A stretch of DNA of 64,000 bases from Agrocybe praecox (GCA_964017145.1 OZ024848.1:2182501-2246500), one strand, 5' to 3'; shown: positions 10,101 through 21,010, counted from the first letter of the stretch. Numbers and translations: made by a program. Notes: generated by a model from the letters alone, not told the origin.

Positions 10101-11630
10101 TTAGCAGAGCTCTTTCCATAGTACTTTCAACGATCCCGAAGTGTCGAAGGATAGGGTATTTAATTGATGATAGAAAGCTTGTAATGAATTCGGGTTCATA
10201 TGTTGTGTCCAGGTTGGGTTCAAGTACATAATGTGCAACTTGTGAATTTTCCGAGTAGCGTCAGGCTGAGGTGTTAGCCTTGCTTTGATCATTTCTAATA
10301 AGACAAATGGGTCAACTCTGAAGGTCCCCTCCAAGTTTAGTTCCTCCAAGCTCGGCAGCATCCCTTGTCGCTTCGAGGGATTAAGTGAGTTTATCAGCAC
10401 ATCAGAGACCGGATATGGAGATATTGTGAGGCTGAGACGCGATACAGTTTTGAGGGCTTCGAGCATGGAAATCAATTTTTCTTCTTCGACGTGAGTATTC
10501 AACAAGTCGAAGTCCGTCAAGAAACAGGAAGATCGTTGAAGGAAATCTATGACGGCATCCACCCAACTGTCTTCCATCATCATCTCGAAGTCCAGAGAGA
10601 GGGATTTAAGGTTGGGTACCGTGATGAATCCCAGGATAATGCCTGCTGTTGAAGGCGCGGACGTAATTGAAAGGGTGTGAAGATTTGATAGAGAAAGGAA
10701 TGTCTGAGTCATATTGGGTACTACAATCCCCCCAGTGCGATTCCCTTCGAGGAGCGAGCACGATTCCAAAGATGGACATTTTTGTAGAATTGGCAACCAT
10801 TCATTTACCCGAATGGATGCCTTCAAATGAGAAAGATTATGCCAGTCAATTGTGATTAAATGATGGCTATAAAGGGTTCGCGTCGTGAGGTCTAATTTCC
10901 TGAGATTTTGTGATCCAGTGAGGTCCCAGTGGGCTTCGAGGTCGTCGTAAATTCCAAACTCTGAAATCAACAACGAAAGCTCGTATAAGGAGGGTAACTG
11001 AATCTTTTTTGAAGCAACCTCTTGTATAAATTGATGGGTCATTTGAGCATCGAGTGTCCTCCAACGTTCGCTACAGGCAAAAAGGGTGGCAAAAGTTTGC
11101 GGTGGTGGCCGGTAGTACTGAAGATCTTTATCTTCATCAGAATCAGAATCAGAATTTTCTGATTCTGAATTAGTGTCGAGGACCTCGCTTGTGAGGTAAA
11201 CATGGAGGGGGCAGCTTGCAGACCTGTGAATCCATTCTTGAAGGAGTTGATTTTGCGATTGTATCCTTTGAGATGAAAATTGTATTGCTATTGTTGACCA
11301 TATACGAGGCGTGGACCACGCAGTGTTTCTCCATGCTTTGCAGACACTGCCGATGATAAAAGGGATAGGAACTTGGGAAAAAAGTTGCTTCGGATCGTCG
11401 GTTTGACAGATGAGGAGAAATATTTCGATAAGTATTTCCATTGGTAAAGACAGTATAGCGGCTGTAGTCGCGTTCAATTCTTCCTTGATCCCACAGTGCT
11501 TTATCCTAAGCCCTTCCAGATGTTTTTCTGCGGCCACAATCTCCTTCTCGGACGCGTCCAGCTTTCGTTGAACGGCCGCTATCTTCCAGTCGCGTCCATT
11601 TTGGTCACGCGTAGTGAAATCCACGTCCAT
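10101..11630 (-). CDS. F-box/LRR-like protein (509 aa)
   Basis: Single-exon gene. The start is taken at ATG 11630 (MDVDFTTRDQNGRDW), which matches the N-terminus of the paralogue at 19541. The frame stays open 28 codons further upstream with a hydrophobic stretch that the paralogues lack. A coiled coil (QRKLDASEKEIVAAEKHLEGL) leads to the F-box LSLPMEILIEIF at about residues 60-71, then IPFIIGSVCKAWRNTAW and STPRIWSTIAI, the family's signature linker. The C-terminal about 350 residues are leucine-rich, with an acidic insert (SESENSDSDSDEDKD) at about residues 170-185. The end has the shared block NPNSLQAFYHQLNTLSF. Confidence 0.87.
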   Translation of the reverse strand: MDVDFTTRDQNGRDWKIAAVQRKLDASEKEIVAAEKHLEGLRIKHCGIKEELNATTAAILSLPMEILIEIFLLICQTDDPKQLFSQVPIPFIIGSVCKAWRNTAWSTPRIWSTIAIQFSSQRIQSQNQLLQEWIHRSASCPLHVYLTSEVLDTNSESENSDSDSDEDKDLQYYRPPPQTFATLFACSERWRTLDAQMTHQFIQEVASKKIQLPSLYELSLLISEFGIYDDLEAHWDLTGSQNLRKLDLTTRTLYSHHLITIDWHNLSHLKASIRVNEWLPILQKCPSLESCSLLEGNRTGGIVVPNMTQTFLSLSNLHTLSITSAPSTAGIILGFITVPNLKSLSLDFEMMMEDSWVDAVIDFLQRSSCFLTDFDLLNTHVEEEKLISMLEALKTVSRLSLTISPYPVSDVLINSLNPSKRQGMLPSLEELNLEGTFRVDPFVLLEMIKARLTPQPDATRKIHKLHIMYLNPTWTQHMNPNSLQAFYHQLNTLSFDTSGSLKVLWKELC

Positions 11631-11748
11631 GGTAACCCTGCTGGTGGCTAGGAATAGAAAAAAGGAACAAAGCCTGCTAGCATGAGGAATAAGTTGAATA
11701 AATAGCTTCGGCATTTGCCGATAACCCGCAACAGTTTCTTCTACTACA

Positions 11749-12977
11749 ATGCGAATTTTTCGCTGTCCAGAATTGAAAAGGCTGCCTAAATCTTCACGCT
11801 ATACATCAGTTCATGTATGTTTATTTTTCTTAACCTGAATGTGTACTCAACGATCTGCTTCTAGTGGAAGAACCAGACTCCAGGAAGTTTAGAACCTTTT
11901 TACAGTGGTGCGGGGAGCGCAACCGAAGTACTCGACCGTTCTCATCCTCTTGCTGGTATCAAAAAGCCAAAGTTTCCTTATATCAGGCATGATGATCTGG
12001 GGATAAAACTGATGCCTATGGGGCTTCTTCTCAAGGAACCTCGACTATTCGCTCCAATTCCTCCGTTAACTTGGGACGAGAGAGTGCAGAAAGCAGTAGA
12101 AGCTGGGATAAAAGGCGTTCCGAACGCTCGAAGTCCAAGCTACCTGACGGCAGGATTTAAGGCAGGGGAACAGCTGTATCCGCATGAAGATTACAACACG
12201 CTCATCATACCCGAAAGACGGATTCCTCCTCGCGACGGACTGCTTCAACTTGCACTCCAGAAAGTCGCGCGTCGCGTGCCAATGTCGTGTCACATATCTA
12301 CCAGCAAAAAGCGTATGGGGTCTGACCGTTATATGCGTCGAGAGACAGAGAAACGACTGCGGGCTTCCCTCAACTACATTGTTGCGAGAGGAGCATATTA
12401 CGATGCTGTTGCAAAGCGAATTAAATTCAACCCGGAGGATGCAGGTCGACAATGGGTCATGCAAGGTGGGCTATTCTATCTTTTCTTTTTCTCCCGAAAG
12501 TTGAATGGGTTTTCAGGCTGGGCCTACTTGTTCTTTCCTTCTATCGAGCTTTATAGGAAGCCATACGGAGAATTCATCACCTTCCTTCGGTTTCAGCTTC
12601 AGAACGTCAACAAACAGGCCATCGCTTTGGAAAATGAATGGCTCAACCGGTCATTACTTAACTTAAAGCCCGCTCCCCAACGCATGTCGGCTCCGTCAGA
12701 AGTTAAGCCTGAAGTCATTGTTTCTCGGTCAAAGTCTAGGAAGACCAGTTCCAAAGCGAAGACCATGCGCGCTTCTCCCACCACACCCTCAAAAACATTA
12801 TCCGGCAAAACGCCAGATGTCTGGGAAAGCGAACTTTTGACCGGAATGAAATTAATTTCAAAGCGATTGGCTAGTAATCAATATACGGCAGCTGAACCTT
12901 CCAATATCGAAGTGTCCCACCCTCGCGAGCCTCAAAAGGAGAGCAATGCTCAATACTCAGACACTCCAAGCTTATAG
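11749..12977 (+). CDS. Conserved-looking protein of unknown function, possibly mitochondrial (375 aa)
   Basis: Three exons (11749-11814, 11865-12465, 12517-12977) join in phase. The middle intron is 51 nt, a multiple of three with no stop, so it could be misread as coding. The N-terminus MRIFRCPELKRLPKSSRYTSVH is basic and lacks acidic residues, as in mitochondrial presequences. The core contains PPLTWDERVQKAVEAG, RDGLLQLALQKVARRVPMSCH, SKKRMGSDRYMRRETEKRL, FNPEDAGRQWVMQG and WAYLFFPSIELYRKPYGEF, which looks like a conserved globular domain but is not one I can name. The C-terminal about 100 residues are Ser/Lys/Pro-rich and probably disordered. It shares a 118-bp divergent promoter with the F-box gene on the left. 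Confidence 0.7.
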
Positions 12978-13256
12978 CTGGTTGTGCTCCCATATTTGAA
13001 AATTTCTGATGTTGGCCGTTGTTTCTACCGAGATGGGGTCGATGACATCAGCGCGAACATCACCCAGAGTCTCCGAGATTGCCAACATCCATGTGCCCCT
13101 TTTTTCCGCCAACCGGACAACCATTTCCAATATGCTCGGAATGAAATCTCTCAAATTCGTTTCTCCCCGAAATAACAGAAATGAAGAAAGGTCGGGTTGG
13201 CCCCTTTCGGCAAACATTTGTGTTGTGAAGTTGTGAGTTTTCCTTACAGCGCTCAT
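12972..13256 (-). CDS. Possible small open frame, unknown
   Basis: A 94-codon frame with ATG at 13256 and well-mixed composition (RDFIPSILEMVVRLAEKRG, VRADVIDPISVETTANIR). It overlaps the last bases of the upstream gene on the opposite strand. It could be an exon of a larger minus-strand gene or chance; no introns or family could be identified. Confidence 0.3.
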   Translation of the reverse strand: MSAVRKTHNFTTQMFAERGQPDLSSFLLFRGETNLRDFIPSILEMVVRLAEKRGTWMLAISETLGDVRADVIDPISVETTANIRNFQIWEHNQL

Positions 13257-14009
13257 CCTCGTGTGTTGTCGAAGTGATTGATTGACAGTTCATTCTCTAA
13301 ATTTCTTGTTGGAGGACCTTCCACCTGTGTTTGGATGGCACTATTGTGACCTTGAATACCTGAAGCATAGCTGCAAATTATGAAGAATGCCTAGCTGCCA
13401 CGAAAAGATGTTCCGAGCGGCTCCGCAATAATTTTTGGGACTCAAGTTAACCAATGCTCTCCCATATAATTATATGGAGATTAGGTGTGCAATCCAAGAG
13501 TTCTTCATAAAAATCTACCTCTAATGTATTTCGATGGGTCTTGCTTATCCAAAGTGGTGTATATTCGCTTCATTCATTTGTGTTTTTCACTCTCCTCGCG
13601 CTCCTTGGTTATACCCTCTCTTTGGGTTTCAGCATTTGCACTACTATTACGAGTTGAATACATGGCAACAGTTTTCAAAATATCTGTGGTATATACTATG
13701 GAGGACTTGCCGCAAGATGCGGTTTGTCATAATCGAGATGTGGTTGACCGTCACGTTGCTATCATTGTCTGGAGTTTTCTCTTCAAGCACAAGAAAACGC
13801 GCGTACGGATGTTTTCAAAGCAAGTCTGAAAAGATTGATATAAAAGGCATGTCTCGGGAGCAAAATCGATCATGATGCAAGCAAATAGGTATGTCTCTGT
13901 CTTTGGTTTTCTCTGGTTTTACCTCTCATTTACACAACTGTTGTGCGTTAAAGAACCCCGACTCTCAGGATTGCTAACTGACTTACAGGGCAGAAAATCG
14001 AACACCATC
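13257..14009. other. Region upstream of the F-box gene at 14010
   Basis: About 750 bp. The coding frame of the next gene remains open back to 13872, but that extension reads as leader or intron, with an acceptor-like TTACAG at about 13983-13988. No other exon was seen. Confidence 0.45.
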
Positions 14010-15692
14010 ATGTCGGACAAGGAAAATCAACAACCCCCACCCCCTAGCATCGCCGAAATCAAAACTCCGGCCCCTGTTATTCGATCCAACAGAGAAGCTG
14101 CACAGCAAAAAATTGCAGACAATGAAGCACAAATCGCATCCACCAAACAGACACTCTATGATTTGACCCGCGAACGTTTCGACCTCAATGAAGTTCTCAA
14201 CAGCACTTCTCCCGTCCTTTCCATTCTTCCACTTGACATTTTCACCAGTATTTTTACCATCGTGTGCGAAGAAGATCAGGAAGATAAGGGATGGCAGGAA
14301 GACAAGGAATATCACGACCACCTCCCGACTCAATTTCTCATAGGACGGGTGTGTCGCGAATGGAGGCGTATTGTTTGGAACACTCCCAGATTGTGGAGTA
14401 CCATGGTTATCGCACTCTCGCAGTCCCGATTTGAACGCCAGGAACCATTGATCCACGAGTGGATAGACAGAACGTCAACATCCCCACTTACTCTTCACTT
14501 TGTGCAATCTTCATCAAAACCCACAGATAAAGAAACCAATTCTATCTGGGACCCACCTATCGAATTTTGCCGGTACCTTCTTGAGAGTTGTGATCGATGG
14601 GAAGTCTTTGAATTCGGCATCCCTTCGGTCAATTTCCAAACGGCCTTGAAAACCCCTGGAACCCAGCAGTTTCCTCTGTTAAAAGGGCTCATAGTCATCG
14701 GGCGTGAAATAATGCGCGAACAAGATATACCGAAGGACGAATGGAAGCTCAATTCGCCACCCATTCTAGAGACTGTTAGCCTCGAATGTTTTGGGACGCT
14801 TGAAATGGACATCAATTGGTCGTCGATCAAAGGGTTGGATTTGACCCTTCCGTTTGATGCTGCAACGCAACTGTTGGGGTTATGCTCGACATCTGAATCT
14901 CTCGGTTGGCTCAGGCTGCACCTCGTACCGGAAAGAGATCCAGAACTTCGGTTCCCTGATACCGCATTCACGGCCCCAAATCTTATCGACTTGAACATCC
15001 GTGGTGAAGCGAATACTGTCGGGTTTCTGCTCAGTGTTTCTACGTTGCCCGCTCTCAAGTGCCTTACTCTGAATGTTTTGGGCATGCCAGGGGTCAGCTC
15101 CCCTTGGCCCGATCACTTTATCGCTATGGCTCATCGTTCGAAATTCGTGGCTTCATATTTAAAAATCGCCGAGATCAATGCCGCCATTAGCGAGGAAAAG
15201 CTTTTGGAAGTGATTTCCATGGTCCCGAAGTTGAAATGTCTAGTGCTGGAGCACCCACCTAAACAAAAACTTTCCGACGTGACTTTGAATCGCCTTACTC
15301 TCAACCAGGATTTGTCCAATCCAGACCTTCGTCCATCGGAAAGACGAATCATGAAGGAGCGATCTTTGGAGTGCCTATTGGAATTCAGGTACATGGGGCC
15401 TATAACTTTCACTTTGGACGGTTTACATGCTTTTTTGAAGTCGAGGTCGACAGACGTGTGGGAAGAAGAAGAAGACTACGCAAAAAATGAGGAAAAACTG
15501 CGTAAAATGAACGAGTCCACTGATCAACTGCCTTCATTTTCTCCTAACTATCCATTCCGTGCCCAAATAATCTACACCAACAAACCGTGGTTCTTCCATC
15601 AGAATCCCAACGAATTGCATACATTCTACAAGAAACTTGAAATGCTACCAACGGTGGACCTTTTCTTAAATCAGCCAACGGTCCAGCCGTAG
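14010..15692 (+). CDS. F-box/LRR-like protein (560 aa)
   Basis: The start at ATG 14010 gives MSDKENQQPPPPSIAEIK, after which a coiled coil (REAAQQKIADNEAQIAS) leads to the F-box LSILPLDIFTSIF at about residues 70-82. The signature linker follows: TQFLIGRVCREWRRIVW and NTPRLWSTMVIALS, then LIHEWIDRTSTSPLTLHF. The C-terminal half has repeated hydrophobic strands (LKGLDLTLPF, ALKCLTLNVLG, KLKCLVLEHP) and the closing block NPNELHTFYKKLEML. It is the longest member of the cluster and the best full-length reference for the family motif. Confidence 0.88.
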   Translation: MSDKENQQPPPPSIAEIKTPAPVIRSNREAAQQKIADNEAQIASTKQTLYDLTRERFDLNEVLNSTSPVLSILPLDIFTSIFTIVCEEDQEDKGWQEDKEYHDHLPTQFLIGRVCREWRRIVWNTPRLWSTMVIALSQSRFERQEPLIHEWIDRTSTSPLTLHFVQSSSKPTDKETNSIWDPPIEFCRYLLESCDRWEVFEFGIPSVNFQTALKTPGTQQFPLLKGLIVIGREIMREQDIPKDEWKLNSPPILETVSLECFGTLEMDINWSSIKGLDLTLPFDAATQLLGLCSTSESLGWLRLHLVPERDPELRFPDTAFTAPNLIDLNIRGEANTVGFLLSVSTLPALKCLTLNVLGMPGVSSPWPDHFIAMAHRSKFVASYLKIAEINAAISEEKLLEVISMVPKLKCLVLEHPPKQKLSDVTLNRLTLNQDLSNPDLRPSERRIMKERSLECLLEFRYMGPITFTLDGLHAFLKSRSTDVWEEEEDYAKNEEKLRKMNESTDQLPSFSPNYPFRAQIIYTNKPWFFHQNPNELHTFYKKLEMLPTVDLFLNQPTVQP

Positions 15693-16015
15693 GTCAAAAT
15701 TCTGTTCTCGGGGACAGAATCATTTATCTGCTATGGACGCCTTTGTTACTAGTTATCTAGGCGCTAAATTGCCTTTTTCTCGTAGTACATGCCGTACTTT
15801 TGGTATCCAGAATTAATTATCTATCTTTTTCCTTGTCCCTTGTATACAAAACCGTGTATTCTCCTTAATCAAATGGACGACATTAAGTACTGTACTTCAG
15901 TGGCAAATTAAGCCAAATATTCAGGCGGAGATAGAAACTGAGCAAAGGCGTTCATCATTGCTTTTCAGCTACCCGCCTCAAAGAATTGGGTTGGCGTTCA
16001 TAACTTGAAGGTTGA

Positions 16016-17605
16016 ATGAAGCCTATGGCCGTTCCAGACAGTGAAGATGGTTCAAAACCAAAGCACCCCTTACAAAGAGAAGCTATACAACGATTAATCG
16101 GCGCTCATCAAGAAAAGGTTGCCAACGCCGAGAAAATTTTAATCGGCTTACAGAAGACGACTCTTGAACTTAACGAAATGTTCAATGCGACTTCACCGAT
16201 AATGTCATTTCTACCACTCGAAATTTTGGGCCATGTTTTCTGTCTGGCGTGTGAAGACCAAAACCCCTTCCAGGTGCCTACCCAATTTCTTATTGGTCAA
16301 ATTTGTAAATCATGGCGAAATATAGCACAGTCGACTCCTCGTCTGTGGTGTCATTTCTCGATTAACTTGGTTTCATCTCGCTACCCAAAACAAGAAAAAT
16401 TGTTGTGCGACTGGATTCAACGTGCGTCCAACTGCGCCTTGCGTTCGAACATCGCTGTGGATATCGATAATATAGATCCCTCCCCCGAGGAATGGGAGTG
16501 GCAGCCACCCGAAGAATTCTTTTCCTTCCTTCTAGGAAAATCTCATCAATGGAAATCATTTGAATACCTAGGTCCAACTGCGAATCTTCAACAAGCACTA
16601 AATGTTGAGAGAGACCGGGCCCTGGAATTCCCTAACTTGACAACTCTCCTCATATATGACACCAAAGCGCGGCAAACGAATGGATTCGATGGACACGGGT
16701 TTAATTTTCCTCCGCGTCTTACATCGTTCCAGATATACCACTTTACACCACTCAACGTGAATATTGACTGGGCTCAGTTGACAACATTAACAGTCAACCA
16801 GTCAATCGAGAACTGCATCAAGCTTGTAAAGCTCTGCCAACACGGCAATCTTCAATTCTTGTCCATCGAAATGTCGGGGTTTACATCGCACCACAACATC
16901 CAACCGTCCGACAATAATTGTCTGCCGCACCTGAAATCTCTTTCAGTGAATGGTTCAGAACGCCAAATATCAAGTTTATTACCCTTCTTGGACACACCTA
17001 TGCTGGAAGACATCTATTTCTACCTGCAAGACGACCCTGAACCTGACGCCCCTTTATGGACCAACGACTTATTAACCAATTGGATAAAGAACTGCCGATT
17101 CAAATTGATTGCCCTTGACATATGTCATTCAACCTACAATCTTGCGGCAACGATAACCACCGAAACTCTTTTGAAAATCTTCCGTGCTGCACCAACTCTG
17201 CAGAGTTTCAGCCTTGTCTGTCCATCTTCAGGCTCCTTCAAATTATGCAATCGCATCATTGACCAATTGAACCTCGATCTCGACATGCCACAACTCGAAT
17301 CGGGCACTGTTACCAAAGCCCTTCTTCCGTCGCTGTTCAGGTTCACTTACAAAGGTCCAATTTCCCTCGTTGGTCTCAAATCACTCTTTTATATGTTACG
17401 GTCGAGGGACTCGACAGATGTCGATCTCTCGCAGTCTCCCAATCCATCGAGGTACCGATCAACACGCACAACCCCATTCCATCTCAACATAACCTACACA
17501 AACTCGAATTGGTCTCACCAACAAATACCAGATGTGTTGCACTCTTTCCACCAAGACCTGAACATTTTGCGCGGGGTTTGCGCCAACTTCAAATTTTCCG
17601 AATAA
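16016..17605 (+). CDS. F-box/LRR-like protein (529 aa)
   Basis: A single exon with ATG at 16016, lying 323 bp behind the previous F-box gene on the same strand. It has the coiled coil GAHQEKVANAEKILIGLQK, the F-box MSFLPLEILGHVF at about residues 63-75, and the linker TQFLIGQICKSWRNIAQ and STPRLWCHFSI. The variable half contains DWAQLTTLTVN and LPHLKSLSVNGS and ends in IPDVLHSFHQDLNIL. It is most similar in layout to the 14010 gene, consistent with tandem duplication followed by divergence of the C-terminal half. Confidence 0.88.
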   Translation: MKPMAVPDSEDGSKPKHPLQREAIQRLIGAHQEKVANAEKILIGLQKTTLELNEMFNATSPIMSFLPLEILGHVFCLACEDQNPFQVPTQFLIGQICKSWRNIAQSTPRLWCHFSINLVSSRYPKQEKLLCDWIQRASNCALRSNIAVDIDNIDPSPEEWEWQPPEEFFSFLLGKSHQWKSFEYLGPTANLQQALNVERDRALEFPNLTTLLIYDTKARQTNGFDGHGFNFPPRLTSFQIYHFTPLNVNIDWAQLTTLTVNQSIENCIKLVKLCQHGNLQFLSIEMSGFTSHHNIQPSDNNCLPHLKSLSVNGSERQISSLLPFLDTPMLEDIYFYLQDDPEPDAPLWTNDLLTNWIKNCRFKLIALDICHSTYNLAATITTETLLKIFRAAPTLQSFSLVCPSSGSFKLCNRIIDQLNLDLDMPQLESGTVTKALLPSLFRFTYKGPISLVGLKSLFYMLRSRDSTDVDLSQSPNPSRYRSTRTTPFHLNITYTNSNWSHQQIPDVLHSFHQDLNILRGVCANFKFSE

Positions 17606-17821
17606 TCATCTGAACACCCCATGTTTGCAAAGATAGATTGGCTCAACGAACTTCGCGCATTATGTCTGTATGTTGTCTTATCGCCAGGAGTTCGGACAAA
17701 ACTGTATGATTTACAACTACTTGAAAGGATTACAGAGATATTTATGGGTACAGATATTCTACATGGAAATAATTGACCCACATGTACGAGTTCTTTGTTT
17801 TACGGATATACCTGCCTGCAT

Positions 17822-19270
17822 CTAGTCCTCCGAATCTGCATCTCCACTATCTCCATCCGGACTGTACGATAGGGTTATAGACGATCCTGAGGAGGACAGG
17901 ACCGTCACCTCCTTATAAAATGCTAGAAGGTCATTTGGATTCAGTTTTCTGATCCACTTCGCGTTGTAGCAAACGATTTCAATCCGGTCAATTTTCTGAA
18001 CGGGAATCTGGGTAAGGTTCGATGCTGGAGGGGGGCTAACTCTGCCTTTGATCATTGCCAATAGGACATTAATGCTCAATCGAAGATAGGTGTCATCCAA
18101 CACTAGTTCTTTCAAGTTGGGTAGAATTTCAGGAGCCAGGGTAGGATTAAGGAGTTTGATAAATACGTCCGTAATGGCGCCTCCCGGACACAAGGCTAGT
18201 CGTATTAGCGTGTGTGGCAGTTCGTGCAACATGAGGATATAGGTTTGGATACGCCCAAGGGCCCCAAACATCCTAAATTCCGTTAATGGACAGCACGAGC
18301 GACGAAGGAACGCCATAAATTGCGGGGTCCAGTGTTCCTCCATATAACCGTCGTCGTTGAAGGACCCGAACAGGAACTGTAACTGGAGGGATTTTAGATT
18401 AGGTGCCTTCATGCGACTGAAGATGCAGGTTGTAGCAGTCGGGTTCCCCTTAAACTCAAAAGAGGTCAAGACTGGTAGCACAATGAACGTGTTGCTCGCG
18501 TTTGGGCCTGGCATCGCGACACACATAACATCTGGTTCATAATTGCATGTTTCAAGATTTGTGCATTGAGGCAGAATACCCGTGAATTCCGTTAGATTGG
18601 CTGTGATTGTGAGGTCCGAAAGCCTGGACCAGTCAACAATGATTCCAGGTGTCCAGTCCTCGACTCGCAGTTTTTTAAGGCACGACGCATCACTGACATC
18701 CCATTCAAAGTCCACACAGGCGAATGGGTACAATTTTGTGGAGATGGAAATCTCCGACAACAAAGGGAAAAGATTTGCGGACAACTTGACGACCTCTCTG
18801 AAGTTATCAAAAGCTTGGGTATGCATGACCTTCCATCGACTACTAGTCTTGAGGAGAATATCAAAGGTCTCCTTCGGTGGGTTGAACGCGGAATAATAAG
18901 GCCTGGGACGTTGCACTGAAAGATGCATGTATAAGGGTGTGTTTCTGGACCTGTCAAGCCATTCTCTGAGCAATTGATTTTGGATTTTTATCCTGTGCTG
19001 TGAGAACGATATGGCGACAGTCTCCCAAAGTTTGGGCGTGGCCCATGCAGTAAGCCGCCATGCCCTGCAGACAGCGCCGAGCAGGAGGGGCACTGGAAGT
19101 GTGTAGTCATTGGAATTTTTGGGAACTTGCTGATTGGAAAGGAGAGAAGAAAATATCTCGACCAATAAATTCGTTGGCAAGGAGCATACTGGCACCAACA
19201 CTGCGTTCAATTCTTGCTTTATTTCGCAATGTTTTCGTTCAAGAACTTTGGTGTGTTCCTTTAAAGCCAT
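17822..19270 (-). CDS. F-box/LRR-like protein (482 aa), start uncertain
   Basis: The coding frame extends upstream of ATG 19270 through QRKLDASEEAI, residues clearly homologous to the coiled coil of the 10101 paralogue. However, it reaches an in-frame TAA without another ATG, the first codons there being CTG, GTC, GTA, AAC and GTG. The canonical start may have been lost, leaving MALKEHTKVLERKHCEIKQ at 19270 as the first Met. The F-box VCSLPTNLLVEIF follows at about residues 28-40, then VPLLLGAVCRAWRLTAW and ATPKLWETVAI. The C-terminal half and closing block NPNDLLAFYKEVTVL are intact. It is divergent with the 19541 gene, which begins only 270 bp away. Confidence 0.82.
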   Translation of the reverse strand: MALKEHTKVLERKHCEIKQELNAVLVPVCSLPTNLLVEIFSSLLSNQQVPKNSNDYTLPVPLLLGAVCRAWRLTAWATPKLWETVAISFSQHRIKIQNQLLREWLDRSRNTPLYMHLSVQRPRPYYSAFNPPKETFDILLKTSSRWKVMHTQAFDNFREVVKLSANLFPLLSEISISTKLYPFACVDFEWDVSDASCLKKLRVEDWTPGIIVDWSRLSDLTITANLTEFTGILPQCTNLETCNYEPDVMCVAMPGPNASNTFIVLPVLTSFEFKGNPTATTCIFSRMKAPNLKSLQLQFLFGSFNDDGYMEEHWTPQFMAFLRRSCCPLTEFRMFGALGRIQTYILMLHELPHTLIRLALCPGGAITDVFIKLLNPTLAPEILPNLKELVLDDTYLRLSINVLLAMIKGRVSPPPASNLTQIPVQKIDRIEIVCYNAKWIRKLNPNDLLAFYKEVTVLSSSGSSITLSYSPDGDSGDADSED

Positions 19271-19540
19271 AATTGCCTCTTCTGATGCGTCAAGCTTCCG
19301 TTGTAAGTATGCAATGTCGCATTTTGTGGAAACCACGTTTACGACCAGTTACAAGTCGGAGAAAGAAAGAGTTTGTTCCCGGTCATCTCCGCCGTTGATG
19401 TTGTTCTGTGTTTACTCTCAGACAAACTCTTCTTTGTTCTTGGCCTCGCAATTTATAGTCAGGGTCTTCGAGCTTCAAAATTATCATCGATACCTCGGGA
19501 CACAATCGACGCAGACGTGGATTTCAGACGTGATTGGGAA

Positions 19541-21010
19541 ATGGCAACCATCCAACAGAAACCCGACACATCCCAGGCGGTGATTTTGGCTACACAAAAC
19601 CAGCTCAAATTACTCGAGGAGAAGCATTGTCAATTGAAAGAGGAGTCCAACACAGTATCTCCATTGATATCATTTTTGCCAGTGGAGATATTGGGCGAGA
19701 TATTCTTCCTTGTTGCGGACAAGCAGCCACCGCAAAGCGCCTGCGACTACGTTCTTCCAGGGCCTCTCGTTCTTGGCAGCGTTTGCAGAAAATGGAGGCG
19801 GATTATATGGTCTATCTCCAGGCTATGGAATACTGTCCAAATTTGCTTCTCGCCCCTAAGGATAGAAATGCAGAATGAACTGCTCCAGCAATGGTTTCAA
19901 AGGTCCGGAAATTCCACGCTGCATATATATCTTACATGCGACGGACCTCCTGGTAGCATGTACGAACCACCAACTACAACAATTGATATTTTCCTCAAGA
20001 CTAGCCGGCTATGGAAAGTACTACATACGCCCGGGTTTGATGCCGTCAGGAGGGTTATGGAGTCGCAGGAGAATCTACTCCCTTCTTTATCCACCCTTTC
20101 CATCACTCCCGCTTCATGTTCAGAAACATATGGAAATGCGTCCGATTGGAATCTTTGCAACGTTCCATGCCTTACAAGCTTGGATATCTCATTGAAGCAC
20201 ACAATGGGTCACTTGTCTGTCAACTGGGCCAACCTATCGCATCTGAAAATATCTCTTTCCCCGCAAATATGTGTGGAAGCCTTACGTCGCTGCGTAAATC
20301 TCAAAACATGTGAACTCAACCCGCAGAACGATGATCAGCCGGATCCCAGCACAAGTGGCTCATCCACTACTTTATCGAGTCTGACTTCCCTTTCCTTCAC
20401 CGGCCTGCCAGAATTAGTCAATATCATCTTAAATTCTCTCAAATTCCCCAATCTCAAAATCCTCAAACTGAACCTCAGGCCGAGTTCCAATGACGATAGA
20501 GCCATGATCTTTTGGATGGAGTGGACAAAAGACTTCATAGCTCTTCTTCAACTCTCTGGTTGTTCAGAGTCGTTGATAAATTTCACCATGCTAGGAGGCT
20601 ATGTATGCGAATCGCACATTATTCGAATGTTGGATGGATTCAAAAATCTATCCAAAGTTCGTCTGTCACCCTGGTTCACCATTACTAGCGAATTAATCAA
20701 CGGTTTTAACGCTTGCACATCGAAAGGGTTTTTGCCTAACTTGAAGGAATTGATACTTGACGACATTAGTCTGGATCCTTGCGTTGATCTGGAATCTTTG
20801 ACGGATATGATTCGATCCAGGATAAATCCTCCTTCACCAGATGACAAGGAACCCGGAGTCCAAAAACTATGCACGCTAGATATCGTGTACAACAACACGA
20901 CCTGGATGGCCAAAACGCGGCCGGATAGTCTGCTGGCATTTTTCAAAGATTTGTCGATTCTGTCTTTTGGGGAAACCGCTGTAAACTTCACCTGGAACAA
21001 GATAGGATAA
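19541..21010 (+). CDS. F-box/LRR-like protein (489 aa)
   Basis: The frame is open from 19373, but the first real ATG is at 19541 (MATIQQKPDTSQAV). The coiled coil LATQNQLKLLEEKHCQLKEE is followed by the F-box ISFLPVEILGEIFF at about residues 43-56, then GPLVLGSVCRKWRRIIW and SISRLWNTVQI. The leucine-rich half has FPNLKILKLNLRP and LPNLKELILDD and closes with RPDSLLAFFKDLSIL. It is closest to its divergent neighbour at 17822, so the pair probably arose by inverted duplication. Confidence 0.87.
   Translation: MATIQQKPDTSQAVILATQNQLKLLEEKHCQLKEESNTVSPLISFLPVEILGEIFFLVADKQPPQSACDYVLPGPLVLGSVCRKWRRIIWSISRLWNTVQICFSPLRIEMQNELLQQWFQRSGNSTLHIYLTCDGPPGSMYEPPTTTIDIFLKTSRLWKVLHTPGFDAVRRVMESQENLLPSLSTLSITPASCSETYGNASDWNLCNVPCLTSLDISLKHTMGHLSVNWANLSHLKISLSPQICVEALRRCVNLKTCELNPQNDDQPDPSTSGSSTTLSSLTSLSFTGLPELVNIILNSLKFPNLKILKLNLRPSSNDDRAMIFWMEWTKDFIALLQLSGCSESLINFTMLGGYVCESHIIRMLDGFKNLSKVRLSPWFTITSELINGFNACTSKGFLPNLKELILDDISLDPCVDLESLTDMIRSRINPPSPDDKEPGVQKLCTLDIVYNNTTWMAKTRPDSLLAFFKDLSILSFGETAVNFTWNKIG

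Noticed and set aside
19373..19540. N-terminal extension of the 19541 F-box gene with a hydrophobic leader
   Set aside because: The extension lacks an ATG (first codon TTG) and overlaps the region needed for the divergent gene's promoter.
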